64,000 nt of DNA from Paraburkholderia phytofirmans OLGA172 (GCF_001634365.1 NZ_CP014579.1:1984001-2048000); one strand, 5' to 3'; shown: positions 1 through 10,072, counted from the stretch's first letter. Notes: a model not told the origin generated them from the letters alone. Translations and numbers: made by a program.

Positions 1-2
1 TC

Positions 3-503
3 GGTGAAGCGGATCTGGCCTACACGCAGGCCGACGTCCAGTACAACGCCGAAGTCGACTACGGCCAGCAGCAGAACGCCGCATTCAACGGCGGCCAGGC
101 ACAATGGTACGGCCTGTCGCTGCTCGCGCACCGCAAGTTCAGCATGCCGGTGGTGGGCCGCATGGGCGTGACCGCTCGCTATGACCTGCTGGTCGACAGC
201 AAGAACGGCGGCGGAGGCGGCGGCGTTGCGCTGAATGCGAACGGCATGGACACGGCTGACGGCTTCGGCATCGGCGCAGACTGCCTCGCCAATTCGAAGA
301 CGAACGGCGGCCTCGGCTTCGAGTGCAGGGGCGCAATCCATCAGGACGCCGCGCTCGATCTGTTGTTCTACCCGACCCAGCAGATCACGGTCAAGGTGGA
401 ATACCGTCACGACTGGGCGAACAAACAGGTGTTCCTGAAGAACGACGGTTCGTACGGCAAGTCCAACGACCTGCTCGCGACGCAGTTCATCTACTCGTTC
501 TAA
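3..503 (+). CDS. DUF3138-like outer-membrane-type protein (3' part)
   Basis: This is an open frame that enters from the left edge and ends at a TAA, giving about 166 C-terminal residues. The visible part alternates aromatic and polar residues (for example WYGLSLLAHRKF, ITVKVEYRHDW) and ends in QFIYSF. A terminal aromatic residue and amphipathic strands are typical of outer-membrane beta-barrel proteins. The ending resembles Burkholderiales DUF3138 proteins, whose function is unknown; this family name is from memory and not verified. A glycine run (GGGGGG) and two cysteines lie in a loop-like stretch. The start, signal peptide and full length are outside the window. The next gene begins about 75 bases downstream. 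Confidence 0.55.
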   Translation, partial: GEADLAYTQADVQYNAEVDYGQQQNAAFNGGQAQWYGLSLLAHRKFSMPVVGRMGVTARYDLLVDSKNGGGGGGVALNANGMDTADGFGIGADCLANSKTNGGLGFECRGAIHQDAALDLLFYPTQQITVKVEYRHDWANKQVFLKNDGSYGKSNDLLATQFIYSF

Positions 504-576
504 AACGACCCGCCTCATCGCGTGGCCCGGCTTGACCGCGGGCCACGCGCCAAGGTCTCTTCCGCATGCTCTGCCT

Positions 577-1869
577 ATGCTCCGATTCTCAAACCAGCCT
601 CACGTCACCTCGTATTACGCAGCAACCGCTAACGACACCACCCGCCATCCCCCGCTCGAAGAAACGCTCAACGTCGACGTTTGCGTGATCGGCGCGGGCC
701 TCACCGGCATCTCGACCGCGTTGAATCTCGCCGAACGCGGTCATTCGGTCGCGGTGCTCGAAGCATCGAAAGTCGGCTGGGCCGCGAGCGGCCGCAACGG
801 TGGCCAGTTGATCGGCGGCTTTGCCTGCGATATCGACACATTCGCGAAGTTCATGCCCGCGGATGACGTGAAGCGAGTTTGGAACATGGGGCTTGAAACC
901 CTGGATATCGTCAAGGAGCGCGTCGCGAAGCATCAGATCGACTGCGACCTGACCATCGGCTATCTAACCGCGGCGAACAAGCCGCGCGATACGGATGCGC
1001 TGCAAAAATGGCGCGACGAAGCGCAACGGCGCTTCGGCTATGACCGCTTCAGTTATGTCGACGCCGATGGCGTCTGCGACTATGTTCAATCGCAACGCTA
1101 CCTCGGCGGCCTGTTCGATGCGGACAGCGGCCATCTGCATCCGCTGAACTACACGCTCGGCCTGGCGCGCGCGGCACGCGCCGCCGGCGTACAGATTTTC
1201 GAAGACAGCTGCGTCACCGCGTTGCGCCAGGAAAACGGCCGGCATGTGGCCGAAACCGCGCGCGGCAAGGTGAACGCGCAATTCGTCGTGCTCGCCTGCA
1301 ATACCTATCTCGGCGAACTCGCACCGGATCTCGCCAGCAAGATCATGCCGGTCGGCACCTACGTGATCGCCACCGAACCGCTCGACCCCGATCGCGCCGA
1401 AGCGCTGATGCCGGCAAAAGCGGCCGTGTGCGACAGCCGCTTCGTGCTGGACTATTTCCGGCCAGCCCCGGACAACCGCCTGCTGTGGGGCGGCAAAGTC
1501 AGCTATTCGACCTTCGAGCCGCGCAACCTCGCCGAGGCGATGCGCCGCGATATGCTGAAGACCTTCCCGCAACTCGACGATGTCAAAATCGACTATGCGT
1601 GGGGCGGTTTCGTCGACATTACAATGAATCGCGCGCCGCATTTCGGCCGGCTGTCGCCCACTATGTATTTCGCGCAGGGCTTCTCCGGCCACGGCGTGAA
1701 CACCACCGGCCTCGCGGGCAAGCTGATCGCCGAGGCGATCGACGGCCAGGCGTCGCGCTTCGATCTGTTCGGCAAGATTCGTCACCGCGACTTCCCCGGC
1801 GGCGCTACACTGCGCACCCCTGCCCTCGTGCTTGCGATGGCCTGGTACCGAATGAAGGACCTGCTTTGA
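577..1869 (+). CDS. FAD-dependent amine oxidoreductase, PuuB/DadA-like (copy 1)
   Basis: This is a 430-residue DAO-family flavoenzyme. A dinucleotide-binding GxGxxG motif (VCVIGAGLTGIS) lies near the N-terminus, followed by the GWAASGRNGGQ motif that is typical of gamma-glutamylputrescine oxidase (PuuB). The C-terminal block YFAQGFSGHGVNTTGLAG completes the FAD site. The likely role is oxidation of a secondary or glutamylated amine to an aldehyde plus hydrogen peroxide in polyamine or amino-acid catabolism, in the cytoplasm. The ATG at 577 is preferred over an upstream TTG at 532 because PuuB proteins begin just before the conserved SYYAA stretch. The stop overlaps the next start (ATGA), so the two genes are probably translationally coupled. 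The exact substrate cannot be read from the sequence. Confidence 0.85.
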   Translation: MLRFSNQPHVTSYYAATANDTTRHPPLEETLNVDVCVIGAGLTGISTALNLAERGHSVAVLEASKVGWAASGRNGGQLIGGFACDIDTFAKFMPADDVKRVWNMGLETLDIVKERVAKHQIDCDLTIGYLTAANKPRDTDALQKWRDEAQRRFGYDRFSYVDADGVCDYVQSQRYLGGLFDADSGHLHPLNYTLGLARAARAAGVQIFEDSCVTALRQENGRHVAETARGKVNAQFVVLACNTYLGELAPDLASKIMPVGTYVIATEPLDPDRAEALMPAKAAVCDSRFVLDYFRPAPDNRLLWGGKVSYSTFEPRNLAEAMRRDMLKTFPQLDDVKIDYAWGGFVDITMNRAPHFGRLSPTMYFAQGFSGHGVNTTGLAGKLIAEAIDGQASRFDLFGKIRHRDFPGGATLRTPALVLAMAWYRMKDLL

Positions 1870-3191
1870 TGAATGCTCCGACGCCTGGCTTTAACACCCT
1901 CGACCGCCGCGCCGATGCGCTGATCGCCAACTCCTACTACGAAGCGAGCGCCACGCGTCTGTTTGCCGACGATCCGACGCTCGACGGCGCCCTGGAGGCC
2001 GACGTCTGTGTGATCGGCGCGGGCTTCTCCGGTTTGTCGGTGGCCTTGGAATGCCGGGCGCGCGGGTTATCGGTGGTCGTACTCGACGCGCACCGTCCGG
2101 GTTGGGGCGCATCGGGCCGCAACGGCGGCCAGACCCTGGTCGGCTTCGCGAAAGACGAGATCATCGAACGTCAGCTCGGTCTCGACGGCGCGCGTGCTGC
2201 GTGGGCGATGTCGGTGGAGGGTGTCGCTTTGGTGCGCGAGCGCATCGAGCGTTACGGCATCGATTGCGATTTCACCGCCGGCTATCTGACGGTGGCGACC
2301 AAACCGAAGCGCGTACCGGATTTGCGTTCGTGGATGGAGTCGGCCTCGCAACGCTGGGGCTATACGAAACTCTCGTGGCTCGATACCGATGAAGTGCGTT
2401 CACGCGTCGCTTCGCAACGCTATCTGGCCGGCGTCTACGATCCGTTTTCCGGCCATCTGCATCCGCTCAAATACTGCCTCGGCCTCGCCGATGCGGCACG
2501 CCGTGAAGGCGCCCAACTGTTCGCGCATTCGCCGGTAATCGAAGTCGTGCGCGGTGCGCGGCCTGTAGTGCGTACCGCTAGCGGCGAGGTGCGCTGCCGC
2601 TTCGTCGCGGCGTGCGGCAATGCGACGATCGGCGATGTATTGCCCGCGCCGGTGGCCGCGCGCATCGCGCCGATTGCGTCGTATATCGTCGCCACGGAGC
2701 CGCTAGGCAAAGCGCGTGCGGACGCCCTGATCAAAGGGCGCGAGGCGATTTGCGACAACAACTTCTTTCTCGATTACTTCCGTCTGTCGGCTGATCATCG
2801 CGTGCTGTTCGGCGGGCGCGCGAGTTCGACCGGCGCGTCGCCCGTGCAACTCGGCGAAGAGATTCGCAAGCGCATGATCGGCGTGTTCCCGCAACTCGGC
2901 GATGTGCGAATCGACTATGCGTGGGGCGGTTTTGTCGACGTGACGCGCAATCGCGCACCCGATTTCGGCTCGATCGATCCGAACTATTTCTACGTGCAAG
3001 GCTTTTCCGGGCACGGCGTCGCGTTGACCGGCATCGCCGGACGCGTGATTGCGAAAGCCATGGCCGGCGAGACGGCGGCCTTCGATCTGTTCGCACAGTT
3101 GCGGCATGCGCGCTTTCCGGGCGGTCCGGCACTGCGTGGGCCGGCGCTAGAACTCGGGATGATGTATCACCGGATTCTCGAGTTGTTCTAG
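1869..3191 (+). CDS. FAD-dependent amine oxidoreductase, PuuB/DadA-like (copy 2)
   Basis: This 440-residue paralogue of the preceding gene starts inside its stop codon. It has the same landmarks: VCVIGAGFSGLS for FAD binding, GWGASGRNGGQ, DYAWGGFVDVTRNRAP and YVQGFSGHGVALTG. The two proteins align end to end and differ mainly at the N-terminus and in scattered substitutions, so they look like a tandem duplication that has diverged, or two subunits or substrate variants. The role is inferred as oxidation of a polyamine-derived or N-substituted amino acid. It is followed by a short intergenic region with a trinucleotide-rich repeat, and the convergent LysR gene lies beyond it. Confidence 0.85.
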   Translation: MNAPTPGFNTLDRRADALIANSYYEASATRLFADDPTLDGALEADVCVIGAGFSGLSVALECRARGLSVVVLDAHRPGWGASGRNGGQTLVGFAKDEIIERQLGLDGARAAWAMSVEGVALVRERIERYGIDCDFTAGYLTVATKPKRVPDLRSWMESASQRWGYTKLSWLDTDEVRSRVASQRYLAGVYDPFSGHLHPLKYCLGLADAARREGAQLFAHSPVIEVVRGARPVVRTASGEVRCRFVAACGNATIGDVLPAPVAARIAPIASYIVATEPLGKARADALIKGREAICDNNFFLDYFRLSADHRVLFGGRASSTGASPVQLGEEIRKRMIGVFPQLGDVRIDYAWGGFVDVTRNRAPDFGSIDPNYFYVQGFSGHGVALTGIAGRVIAKAMAGETAAFDLFAQLRHARFPGGPALRGPALELGMMYHRILELF

Positions 3192-3278
3192 GCGGCTCTT
3201 CCGGCAACGAGTTGAGTGCCTTTATTAGCGCCCGCCCATTGTGCATGTGCATCCCCCGCACATGCTGCACACCCAGAA

Positions 3279-3314
3279 CCACGACTACGACTACGACTAC
3301 GACCACGACCACGG
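3279..3314. repeat. Short (CGACTA/CGACCA)n microsatellite
   Basis: Three perfect CGACTA-type hexamers are followed by CGACCA hexamers, in the gap between the convergent oxidoreductase and LysR genes. It lies outside both called genes. The composition resembles His-Asp/Tyr-Asp coding repeats, but no convincing gene spans it. Confidence 0.7.
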
Positions 3315-3333
3315 CCGCCAATGTTCGCGTGCC

Positions 3334-4215
3334 TCATCGGCGCTGCGGCCCGAACATACGCGCCAACGCACGCGCGAGTTCCTTGACGGCGGCATCGGCT
3401 GTCGGGCGGTGAAGCAGCGCGATATCCATGGTTTCGATTGCAGGCAGCCCGCTTTTCGGTGTCAGCACGACGTGGTCCGCCGTCACCGCGCGCGCGGGCA
3501 GGAGACTGATGCCGAGACCATCGGCAACGGCCGCCTGGATTCCGCTCAAACTCGAACTGATGAAGCTCATCCGCCAGCGGCGTCCGAGCCCTTCGATCGC
3601 ATTGGTCATGTCGTCACGGTACAGCCCGCGCGGCGGAAACGCGACGATGGGAATCGGATCAAGCTGGATCGAAGGGCTCTTCGCACTGTCGATCCACCTC
3701 AATTGCTCCGGCCAGCACGCGACCGCCTCGCGGCTGTTGCGCCGCTGCTTCACGAGGATCAGATCGAGGTCGCCGCGATCGTAGCTGTTGCTCAGGTCGC
3801 GGCTCAATCCGCTGGTCACTTCCAGCTTGACCTGCGGATGCTTGCGGTTGAACGCGGCGAGCATATGGGTTGTCGGGCCGCCGACGAAATCTTCCGGCAC
3901 GCCCAGCCGGACAGTTAGCCCCACCGTCGCGCCCGACAGCGCCTCGATCATTTCATCGTTGAGGGCCAGCATCCGGCGTGCATAGGCGAGCAAGGTTTCG
4001 CCGGCATCGGTCGGCGTTACGTCGCGACTGCCTCGCTCGAGAAGCTTGTGTCCTGCCATGTCCTCCAGGCGCCGCACTTTCTGGCTCACGGTGGACTGGG
4101 TGGAATGAAGCCGTGCGGAAGCCGCAGTAAACGTGCCGCAATCGGCCACCATGACAATGGCCTTCAGCAGATCCAGATCGAACAACGGTGTACGTGCTTT
4201 GGCGTTGTGTTTCAT
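3334..4215 (-). CDS. LysR-family transcriptional regulator
   Basis: This is a protein of about 293 residues with the classic LysR N-terminal winged helix (FDLDLLKAIVMVADCGTF, then STQSTVSQKVRRLEDMAG) and a substrate-binding C-terminal domain (LTVRLGVPEDFVGG, GLGISLLPARAV). The chosen start is the internal ATG at 4215, since LysR proteins begin just before the LDLLKAI block; an upstream ATG at 4257 would add 14 unsupported residues. It is transcribed divergently from the amidohydrolase at 4499 across about 280 bases. Following the usual LysR arrangement, it probably controls that gene. The effector is unknown. Confidence 0.88.
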   Translation of the reverse strand: MKHNAKARTPLFDLDLLKAIVMVADCGTFTAASARLHSTQSTVSQKVRRLEDMAGHKLLERGSRDVTPTDAGETLLAYARRMLALNDEMIEALSGATVGLTVRLGVPEDFVGGPTTHMLAAFNRKHPQVKLEVTSGLSRDLSNSYDRGDLDLILVKQRRNSREAVACWPEQLRWIDSAKSPSIQLDPIPIVAFPPRGLYRDDMTNAIEGLGRRWRMSFISSSLSGIQAAVADGLGISLLPARAVTADHVVLTPKSGLPAIETMDIALLHRPTADAAVKELARALARMFGPQRR

Positions 4216-4498
4216 CGAACCATTTGATCCTTGAATGCGGACGCCGATTTCTATCACGCATCAGGCAGGCCGGCAATCGCGCGCGGGCCTCATGAACGGC
4301 ACATCGCTGCTCCGCTGCAGTCAGGCAACGCTGCGCCTGACAACGGCATACATCTGACCAATAGTATTCGGTTTCTAACTGACTGGCAGTTGAACATTTA
4401 ATTTTCGAATGCCGGGCGAGATGGATAACATCAAGCATTGTCGTCAGCGCCGCGCTGCGCGCGCTGCGGGCCCGTATTGCCACTTCCGTCGAATCGGC

Positions 4499-5704
4499 AT
4501 GACCAACATGACTCGCTCTCTTCTGCTCTCCAATGTCCGGCTGGCTGACGGCCAGACGGTTTCCGTATCCATCGCCGACGGTCGCATCGCGGCGCTCGGG
4601 CCGCAGGTCGACGCGCAACCCGGCGCGCTGGCCGAGGACGGCGGCGGCGCGTTGCTGCTGCCGGGTTTCGTCGAAGGGCACACGCACCTCGACAAAAGCC
4701 ACTGGGGCCGGTCGTGGTATCGCAACGAGGTCGGACCCGCACTGATCGACCGGATCAATAACGAGCGCGAATGGCGCAAGACGTCGGGACACGATGCGGC
4801 CGTCCACTCGCTCGCGCTAGCGCGGGCATTCGTGCAGGCAGGCACGACGCGCCTGCGCACCCATGTCGACGTCGATACCGACGCGCGGCTGCGCTACATC
4901 GAAGGTGTGCTCAACACGCGCCAATCGATGCGCGATGTGCTGGACATGCAGATCGTCGCGTTTCCCCAATCGGGGATGTTGATCCGTCCCGGCACGGTCG
5001 AACTGCTCGGCAGCGCGCTCGCCGCAGGCGCCGACGTACTCGGCGCGCTCGATCCTGCCTTGATCGACGGCGACCCCGTCGCGTCGCTGAACGCGACCTT
5101 TGGACTCGCGGAACGCTACCGCAAGCCGATCGATATTCATCTGCACGAACCCGGCGAAGTTGGCGCATTCACGCTGAAACTGCTGCTCGATCGCGTCGAG
5201 GCGATGGGCATGCAGGGTCAGGTCGTCGTTAGCCACGCATTTTGCCTCGGCGCATTACCAGAACGTGAGCGCGACGCGCTGCTCGAGCGGATCGCACATC
5301 TGCGCGTGGCGCTGCTGACCAGCGCGCCGCCGTCTTGCCCTGTTCCGCCGCTTAAGCTTTGCAGGGACAAAGGCATCACGATCTTCGGCGGCAACGACGG
5401 CATTCGCGACACCTGGTCGCCGTATGGCGTCCCGGACATGCTCGAGCGCGCGATGCTGATCGGCATGCGCTACGACTTGCGGCGCGACGACGACCTCGCG
5501 ATTGCATTCGACTGTGTGAGCGACGCTGCCGCTCGATGTTGCGGTTTCGCCGACTATGGCCTGCGGGTCGGCGCACGCGCGGACCTCGTGCTAGTGGATG
5601 CGGAATGCGTCGCGCATGCCGTGGCTGCCCGGCCGAAGCGCAAGCTGGTCATGGCGAACGGACGCATCGTCGCGCGCGACGGCGAGCTGGTCGACGCTGT
5701 ATAA
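4499..5704 (+). CDS. Amidohydrolase, cytosine-deaminase (CodA)-like
   Basis: This is a metal-dependent hydrolase of about 401 residues. The HTHLDK motif (metal ligands) occurs in GFVEGHTHLDKSHWG, a second histidine cluster in DIHLHEPGE, a third in VVSHAF, and the catalytic-aspartate region in FGGNDGIRDTWSPYG. This order matches cytosine deaminase and N-isopropylammelide-type amidohydrolases, which remove amino groups from pyrimidines or triazines. The ATG at 4499 is preferred to the longer frame starting at 4409 because the family begins with the small beta-sandwich strand (LLLSNVRLADG). The second ATG at 4508 is also possible. It is divergent from a LysR gene, its likely regulator. The precise substrate is not determinable. 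Confidence 0.82.
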   Translation: MTNMTRSLLLSNVRLADGQTVSVSIADGRIAALGPQVDAQPGALAEDGGGALLLPGFVEGHTHLDKSHWGRSWYRNEVGPALIDRINNEREWRKTSGHDAAVHSLALARAFVQAGTTRLRTHVDVDTDARLRYIEGVLNTRQSMRDVLDMQIVAFPQSGMLIRPGTVELLGSALAAGADVLGALDPALIDGDPVASLNATFGLAERYRKPIDIHLHEPGEVGAFTLKLLLDRVEAMGMQGQVVVSHAFCLGALPERERDALLERIAHLRVALLTSAPPSCPVPPLKLCRDKGITIFGGNDGIRDTWSPYGVPDMLERAMLIGMRYDLRRDDDLAIAFDCVSDAAARCCGFADYGLRVGARADLVLVDAECVAHAVAARPKRKLVMANGRIVARDGELVDAV

Positions 5705-5738
5705 CCGTGCGCGAGCACCTCATTAGAAAAATCCGCAT

Positions 5739-5783
5739 ATGAACGATAGGCAACCGGTCGACGTGCTGATCGAGCACGGCTAA
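5739..5783 (+). pseudogene. Possible remnant of an amidohydrolase start
   Basis: A 14-codon open frame (MNDRQPVDVLIEHG, then stop) follows the amidohydrolase. The DVLIxxG pattern is the usual first strand of amidohydrolases. The 130 bases after it carry no recognisable protein. It may be debris of a second, deleted amidohydrolase, but the match is short and could be chance. Confidence 0.2.
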
Positions 5784-5912
5784 CGGCCGCGCTGCTGGAA
5801 CGGAACGACCAGAACGGCGCGCTCAAGGCACAGTGGCCGACCACTTTACTATTGCCGATCGTCGATACCATACTGTCGTACCTGTTCGTATGCCGCTTTT
5901 GAGGAGGCGCCG

Positions 5913-6923
5913 ATGACCCTTCAACTCACGCCCGAATTCGCGTCCAGATTCGCCAATCTCGCACTCGCTCACCTCACGCGCGAGTATCCAAACAAGCTGA
6001 CCCATTCGCTTGCCGGCCCGCAAGACGTGCAAGGCCCGCGCGCATTGCATCCGATTTTTTACGGCAGCTACGACTGGCATTCGTGCGTGCATGGCTACTG
6101 GCTGATCCTGCATCTGCTCGACCGCTTTCCCGATCTGCCTGAAGCGGCGCGCATCGTCGCGGTGGTCGACGCGCATTTCACCGAAGCGAATGTGGCCGGC
6201 GAACTGGCGTATCTCGATCTGCCGCATAACCGCGGCTTCGAGCGCCCGTATGGGTGGGCGTGGCTGCTCGCGCTGAGCGCGCAACTCCATTCGCTGAAGC
6301 TATCGGAAGCCGCGCGCTGGTCCAGGACTTTTGCGCCGCTTACCGAGGCCTTTGTCGGGCGCTTCGAGGAATTTCTGCCGAAAGCGACCTACCCGTTGCG
6401 CGTCGGGACGCACTTCAACATGGCATTCGCGCTGGCGCTCACGCTCGATTTCGCGCGGCAAACGTCGCGTGAATCGCTTGAGGCGCTGCTGGTGAATACG
6501 GCGGAGCGCTGGTTTCTGAACGATGTCGCCTGTCAGGCATGGGAGCCCGCCGGCGACGAGTTCCTGTCGCCTTCGCTAATGGAGGCGGAGTTGATGCGGC
6601 GCGTGTTGCCGCCCGCACAGTTCGTCGAATGGTTCAGGCGTTTTCTGCCGGATCTCGGCGCGAAGAAGCCCGCCACGCTGTTCGAACCCGTCACCGTGAC
6701 CGACCGCACCGACGGCAAGATTGCCCACCTGGATGGCCTGAATCTGAGCCGCGCATGGTGCCAGCGGTCGCTGGCGCGCGCGCTGCCCGCGGGCGACGTG
6801 CGCCGGACCGTATTGTTCGATTCGGCCGAGCGTCATCTGCAAAGCGCCCTGCCGCACGTGGCCGGCGACTATATGGGCGAACACTGGCTGGGCACGTTCG
6901 CCACGCTCGCTTTGGAAGCGTGA
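5913..6923 (+). CDS. DUF2891 family protein
   Basis: This is a 336-residue protein whose conserved blocks (YGSYDWHSCVHGYWL, NRGFERPYGWAWLL, ACQAWEPAGDEFLSP and a closing GDYMGEHWLGTFATLAL) identify the DUF2891 family. The function is unknown; the helical, tryptophan-rich pattern suggests an alpha/alpha barrel like those of carbohydrate-active enzymes (inference). No signal peptide is visible, so it is probably cytoplasmic. A strong ribosome binding site (GAGGAGG) precedes the ATG. It stands alone, with the convergent PRC-barrel gene downstream. Confidence 0.85.
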   Translation: MTLQLTPEFASRFANLALAHLTREYPNKLTHSLAGPQDVQGPRALHPIFYGSYDWHSCVHGYWLILHLLDRFPDLPEAARIVAVVDAHFTEANVAGELAYLDLPHNRGFERPYGWAWLLALSAQLHSLKLSEAARWSRTFAPLTEAFVGRFEEFLPKATYPLRVGTHFNMAFALALTLDFARQTSRESLEALLVNTAERWFLNDVACQAWEPAGDEFLSPSLMEAELMRRVLPPAQFVEWFRRFLPDLGAKKPATLFEPVTVTDRTDGKIAHLDGLNLSRAWCQRSLARALPAGDVRRTVLFDSAERHLQSALPHVAGDYMGEHWLGTFATLALEA

Positions 6924-6968
6924 ACGGTGGCCGGACAGGGCCCTCATTGAAGGCAAAATACGAATGCA

Positions 6969-7033
6969 AAAACGGCGCCGCAAGCGTGAAACGGTTTTAG
7001 CAATCTACCGATTCGCGCCGCGAGCGCCGTTTT
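6969..7033. terminator. Inverted repeat between convergent genes
   Basis: AAAACGGCGC at 6969-6978 is repeated inverted as GCGCCGTTTT at 7024-7033, with a 45-base loop that itself holds GC-rich pieces. It sits between the convergent DUF2891 and PRC-barrel genes, and T runs flank the right arm. It could act as a bidirectional terminator, although the loop is long for that. Confidence 0.35.
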
Positions 7034-7108
7034 CTGCCGTTTTGTTTTACCGCGCGAGTCGGGAACCGCCTGTTGCGACTGGGCCCGCGAATCCGCCGGC
7101 TCCGTGCC

Positions 7109-7534
7109 TTACTCGCCGGTCAGCTTTTTAGGCTTCGGCGGCGTCTGAACCTTGTTGTACTGAAACTCGGGGGTCGCCCTCAAGGCATCCTTGGTCGCGC
7201 CAGCCAGATAGAAATTCCCAGAACGAATATCCAGCGCAGCGACAGGTACCGCTACGTCATGCGACGCCACGCCCAGAAATCCGCCGGCGGCGACGATTGC
7301 GGCGGACAGCGAGCCATCGGGAGCCACCACCAGATCGCGGATCGAACCGATCTTTTCGTTCTGGTCGTTGTACACAGCCTTGCCGAGAATGCTCTTCTTC
7401 ACGCTCCAGCCGCTCAGCAGCGCATTCGACTGCTCGACCGTGACGCTCAAGGGTTGCGTACCGGCAACTTGCGCCTGCGCACCAAAGCTGGCTGCAGCTA
7501 CGGCGACCACAACAACAAGTTTGCTCAACGTCAT
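7109..7534 (-). CDS. Exported PRC-barrel domain protein
   Basis: This is a protein of about 141 residues with an N-terminal signal peptide (MTLSKLVVVVAVAAASFGAQAQ, a clear AQA cleavage site). A PRC-barrel-like domain follows: SILGKAVYNDQNEKIGSIRDLVV and then VAVPVAALDI. Such small periplasmic proteins are common in Burkholderiales and usually have no known role; PRC barrels bind RNA or partner proteins elsewhere. The ATG at 7534 is chosen over 7543 because it gives a standard signal peptide. The gene is monocistronic and diverges from polB. Confidence 0.75.
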   Translation of the reverse strand: MTLSKLVVVVAVAAASFGAQAQVAGTQPLSVTVEQSNALLSGWSVKKSILGKAVYNDQNEKIGSIRDLVVAPDGSLSAAIVAAGGFLGVASHDVAVPVAALDIRSGNFYLAGATKDALRATPEFQYNKVQTPPKPKKLTGE

Positions 7535-7705
7535 ATCGTTCACTCCGTTCTTGGTGGACTTGACCGGCGCAAGGCCCGCGCCGCAGGAAGCGCTGCAAAA
7601 CGATCATACAGACTGCGCGGCGCGTCTGCATCCAGACAGGCAACGGCCACAACCGCATACCGGTAAAATCGAGCCAGGCGCTGACGCCCGTTTAGAGGTG
7701 CAAGT

Positions 7706-10072
7706 TTGACTGAGCTTGAACAGGGTTTCATTCTGACCCGACATTGGCGGGATACACCCGCCGGCACGGAAGTGGAGTTCTGGCTGGCAACCGACGGCGG
7801 GCCCCGTCACATCCGCCTGCGCCCTCAGCCTTCGGTGGCCTTCATTCCGGCCGAGCACCGGGAGCGCGCGGCAACGATCCTGCGCCGTGAGGCGCCGCTC
7901 GATCTGCGCCCGCTCGAACTCCGCGATTTCCAGCATCGGCCGGTGATGGGGCTTTACTGTCTGCAGTACCGGCAATTGACGGGCTTCGAGAAACGCCTGA
8001 AACAAGGCGGTGTCGATGTCTACGAGGCCGACATTTTCCCGCCCGAGCGCTACATGATGGAACGCTTCATCACGGCGCCGGTGTGGTTCGGTGGCGACAC
8101 ACAGCATGCCGGCCCGCTGCTGAACAGCGAATTGAAGCCGGCTACGAACTACCGGCCGCCCTTGAAGCTGGTGTCGCTCGATATCGAAACCAGCGCGCAC
8201 GCCGAGCTCTATTCCATCGCGCTCGAAGGGTGCGGACAGCGTCAGGTCTATATGCTGGGACCGCCGAACGGCGACGCCAGCGGTGTCGACTTCGACCTCG
8301 AATACTGCGAAACCCGCGCCCAGTTGCTCGAAAAATTGAACACATGGCTGGAACGGCACGACCCCGACGCGATCATCGGCTGGAACCTGGTGCAGTTCGA
8401 TTTGCGTGTGCTGCAGCAGCACGCCGAACAATATCGCGTGCCGCTGCGGCTCGGCCGCGGCGGCGCAGTGATGGAATGGCGCGAGCACGGCCATAAACAG
8501 AACCATTTCTTCGCGGGTGCGGCAGGAAGATTGATCATCGACGGTATCGAAGCGTTGCGCTCCGCAACGTGGAGTTTCCCTTCGTTCAGCCTCGAATATG
8601 TAGCGCGTTCCGTGCTGGGCGAAGGCAAGGCGATCGACAATCCCTATCAGCGCATGGATGAAATCCAGCGCCGCTTCGACGAAGACAAGCCCGCCCTTGC
8701 GCAGTACAACCTGAAAGACTGCGAGCTGGTCACGCGTATCTTTGCGAAGACCGAGTTGCTGCCGTTTCTGTTGGAGCGCGCGACGGTCACCGGCCTGCCC
8801 GCGGACCGCAGCGGCGGATCGGTCGCCGCGTTCACGCATCTGTACATGCCGCGGATGCATCGGCAAGGCTACGTCGCGCCGAATCTCGGCGACGTCGCCG
8901 GTGCCGCGAGCCCCGGTGGTTTCGTGATGGATTCACGGCCCGGCCTTTACGATTCCGTGCTGGTGCTCGACTACAAGAGCCTGTACCCGTCGATCATCCG
9001 TACATTTCTGATCGACCCGGTGGGGCTCGTGGAAGGCATGCTGAATCCCGGCGACGATCGATCGGTGCCGGGCTTTCTCGGCGCACGCTTCTCGCGCACC
9101 CGCCATTGTTTGCCGTCGATCGTCGGCCAGGTATGGCAAGGGCGCGAAGCCGCCAAACGTGAGCACAACAAACCGCTTTCGCAAGCGTTGAAGATCATCA
9201 TGAACGCCTTTTACGGCGTGCTCGGATCCACCGGCTGCCGGTTCTTCGACCCGCGTCTCGCGTCGTCGATCACCATGCGTGGTCATGAAATCATGCATAC
9301 CACGCGTGAGCTGATCGAGGCGCAAGGCTACGAGGTCATATACGGCGACACGGATTCGACTTTCGTGTGGCTGAAGCACGCCCATAGCGAAGAAGAAGCG
9401 AGCCGTATCGGCCGCGCGCTCGTCGAGCATATCAATGCGTGGTGGCGGCAAAATCTGCAAGCGCGTTTCGGCCTCGAGAGCGCGCTCGAGTTGCAATTCG
9501 AGCGGCACTACAAGCGCTTCTTCATGCCGACGATTCGCGGCGCCGAGGAAGGCAGCAAGAAACGCTATGCCGGGCTGACTGTTTTGCAGGACGGCAGCGA
9601 GGAGATCGTCTACAAAGGGCTCGAAACGGTGCGGACCGATTGGACGCCGCTCGCCCAGCAGTTCCAGCAGGAACTCTATGGGCGAATCTTCAGGCAACAG
9701 CCGTATCAGGACTATGTGCGCGACTATGTGCGCGATACCCTGGAAGGAAAACTGGACGATCAGCTCGTGTACCGCAAGCGGCTGCGCCGCTCGCTCGGCG
9801 ACTACGAGCGCAACGTGCCGCCGCACGTGCGCGCGGCACGTGTGGCCGACGAGTTCAACCGGCAACAGGGGCGTCCGCTGCAATACCAGAACGGCGGCTG
9901 GATCAGCTATGTGATGACGACCGCCGGCCCCGAACCGCTCGAAACCTTGCGCTCGGCGATCGACTACGAACACTATCTGACACGGCAGTTGCAACCGGTC
10001 GCCGACGCGATCCTGCCGCTCTTGCGCGACGACTTTACGACCTTGATGTCCGGGCAGAAACAGTTGTTCTGA
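7706..10072 (+). CDS. polB: DNA polymerase II (family B)
   Basis: This is a 788-residue family-B DNA polymerase used in translesion synthesis and replication restart. Exonuclease motifs are intact: Exo[12 protein letters not shown], Exo[13 protein letters not shown], Exo[11 protein letters not shown]. Polymerase motifs follow in order: [13 protein letters not shown] (motif A), [13 protein letters not shown] (motif B) and [11 protein letters not shown] (motif C, catalytic aspartates). The length matches E. coli PolB. The start is a TTG at 7706 with a GAGGTG ribosome binding site just upstream; no in-frame ATG gives the conserved [12 protein letters not shown] start. No consensus LexA box was seen upstream, so SOS control is not supported by the sequence. 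Confidence 0.95.
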   Translation: MTELEQGFILTRHWRDTPAGTEVEFWLATDGGPRHIRLRPQPSVAFIPAEHRERAATILRREAPLDLRPLELRDFQHRPVMGLYCLQYRQLTGFEKRLKQGGVDVYEADIFPPERYMMERFITAPVWFGGDTQHAGPLLNSELKPATNYRPPLKLVSLDIETSAHAELYSIALEGCGQRQVYMLGPPNGDASGVDFDLEYCETRAQLLEKLNTWLERHDPDAIIGWNLVQFDLRVLQQHAEQYRVPLRLGRGGAVMEWREHGHKQNHFFAGAAGRLIIDGIEALRSATWSFPSFSLEYVARSVLGEGKAIDNPYQRMDEIQRRFDEDKPALAQYNLKDCELVTRIFAKTELLPFLLERATVTGLPADRSGGSVAAFTHLYMPRMHRQGYVAPNLGDVAGAASPGGFVMDSRPGLYDSVLVLDYKSLYPSIIRTFLIDPVGLVEGMLNPGDDRSVPGFLGARFSRTRHCLPSIVGQVWQGREAAKREHNKPLSQALKIIMNAFYGVLGSTGCRFFDPRLASSITMRGHEIMHTTRELIEAQGYEVIYGDTDSTFVWLKHAHSEEEASRIGRALVEHINAWWRQNLQARFGLESALELQFERHYKRFFMPTIRGAEEGSKKRYAGLTVLQDGSEEIVYKGLETVRTDWTPLAQQFQQELYGRIFRQQPYQDYVRDYVRDTLEGKLDDQLVYRKRLRRSLGDYERNVPPHVRAARVADEFNRQQGRPLQYQNGGWISYVMTTAGPEPLETLRSAIDYEHYLTRQLQPVADAILPLLRDDFTTLMSGQKQLF

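Noticed and set aside
964..1785. Long minus-strand ORF opposite the first PuuB-like gene
   Set aside because: It has no recognisable domain and lies wholly antisense to a well-supported flavoenzyme; high GC content opens such frames.
7544..7705. LexA box before polB
   Set aside because: The best CTG...CAG pair has the wrong spacing (13 instead of 10 bases).
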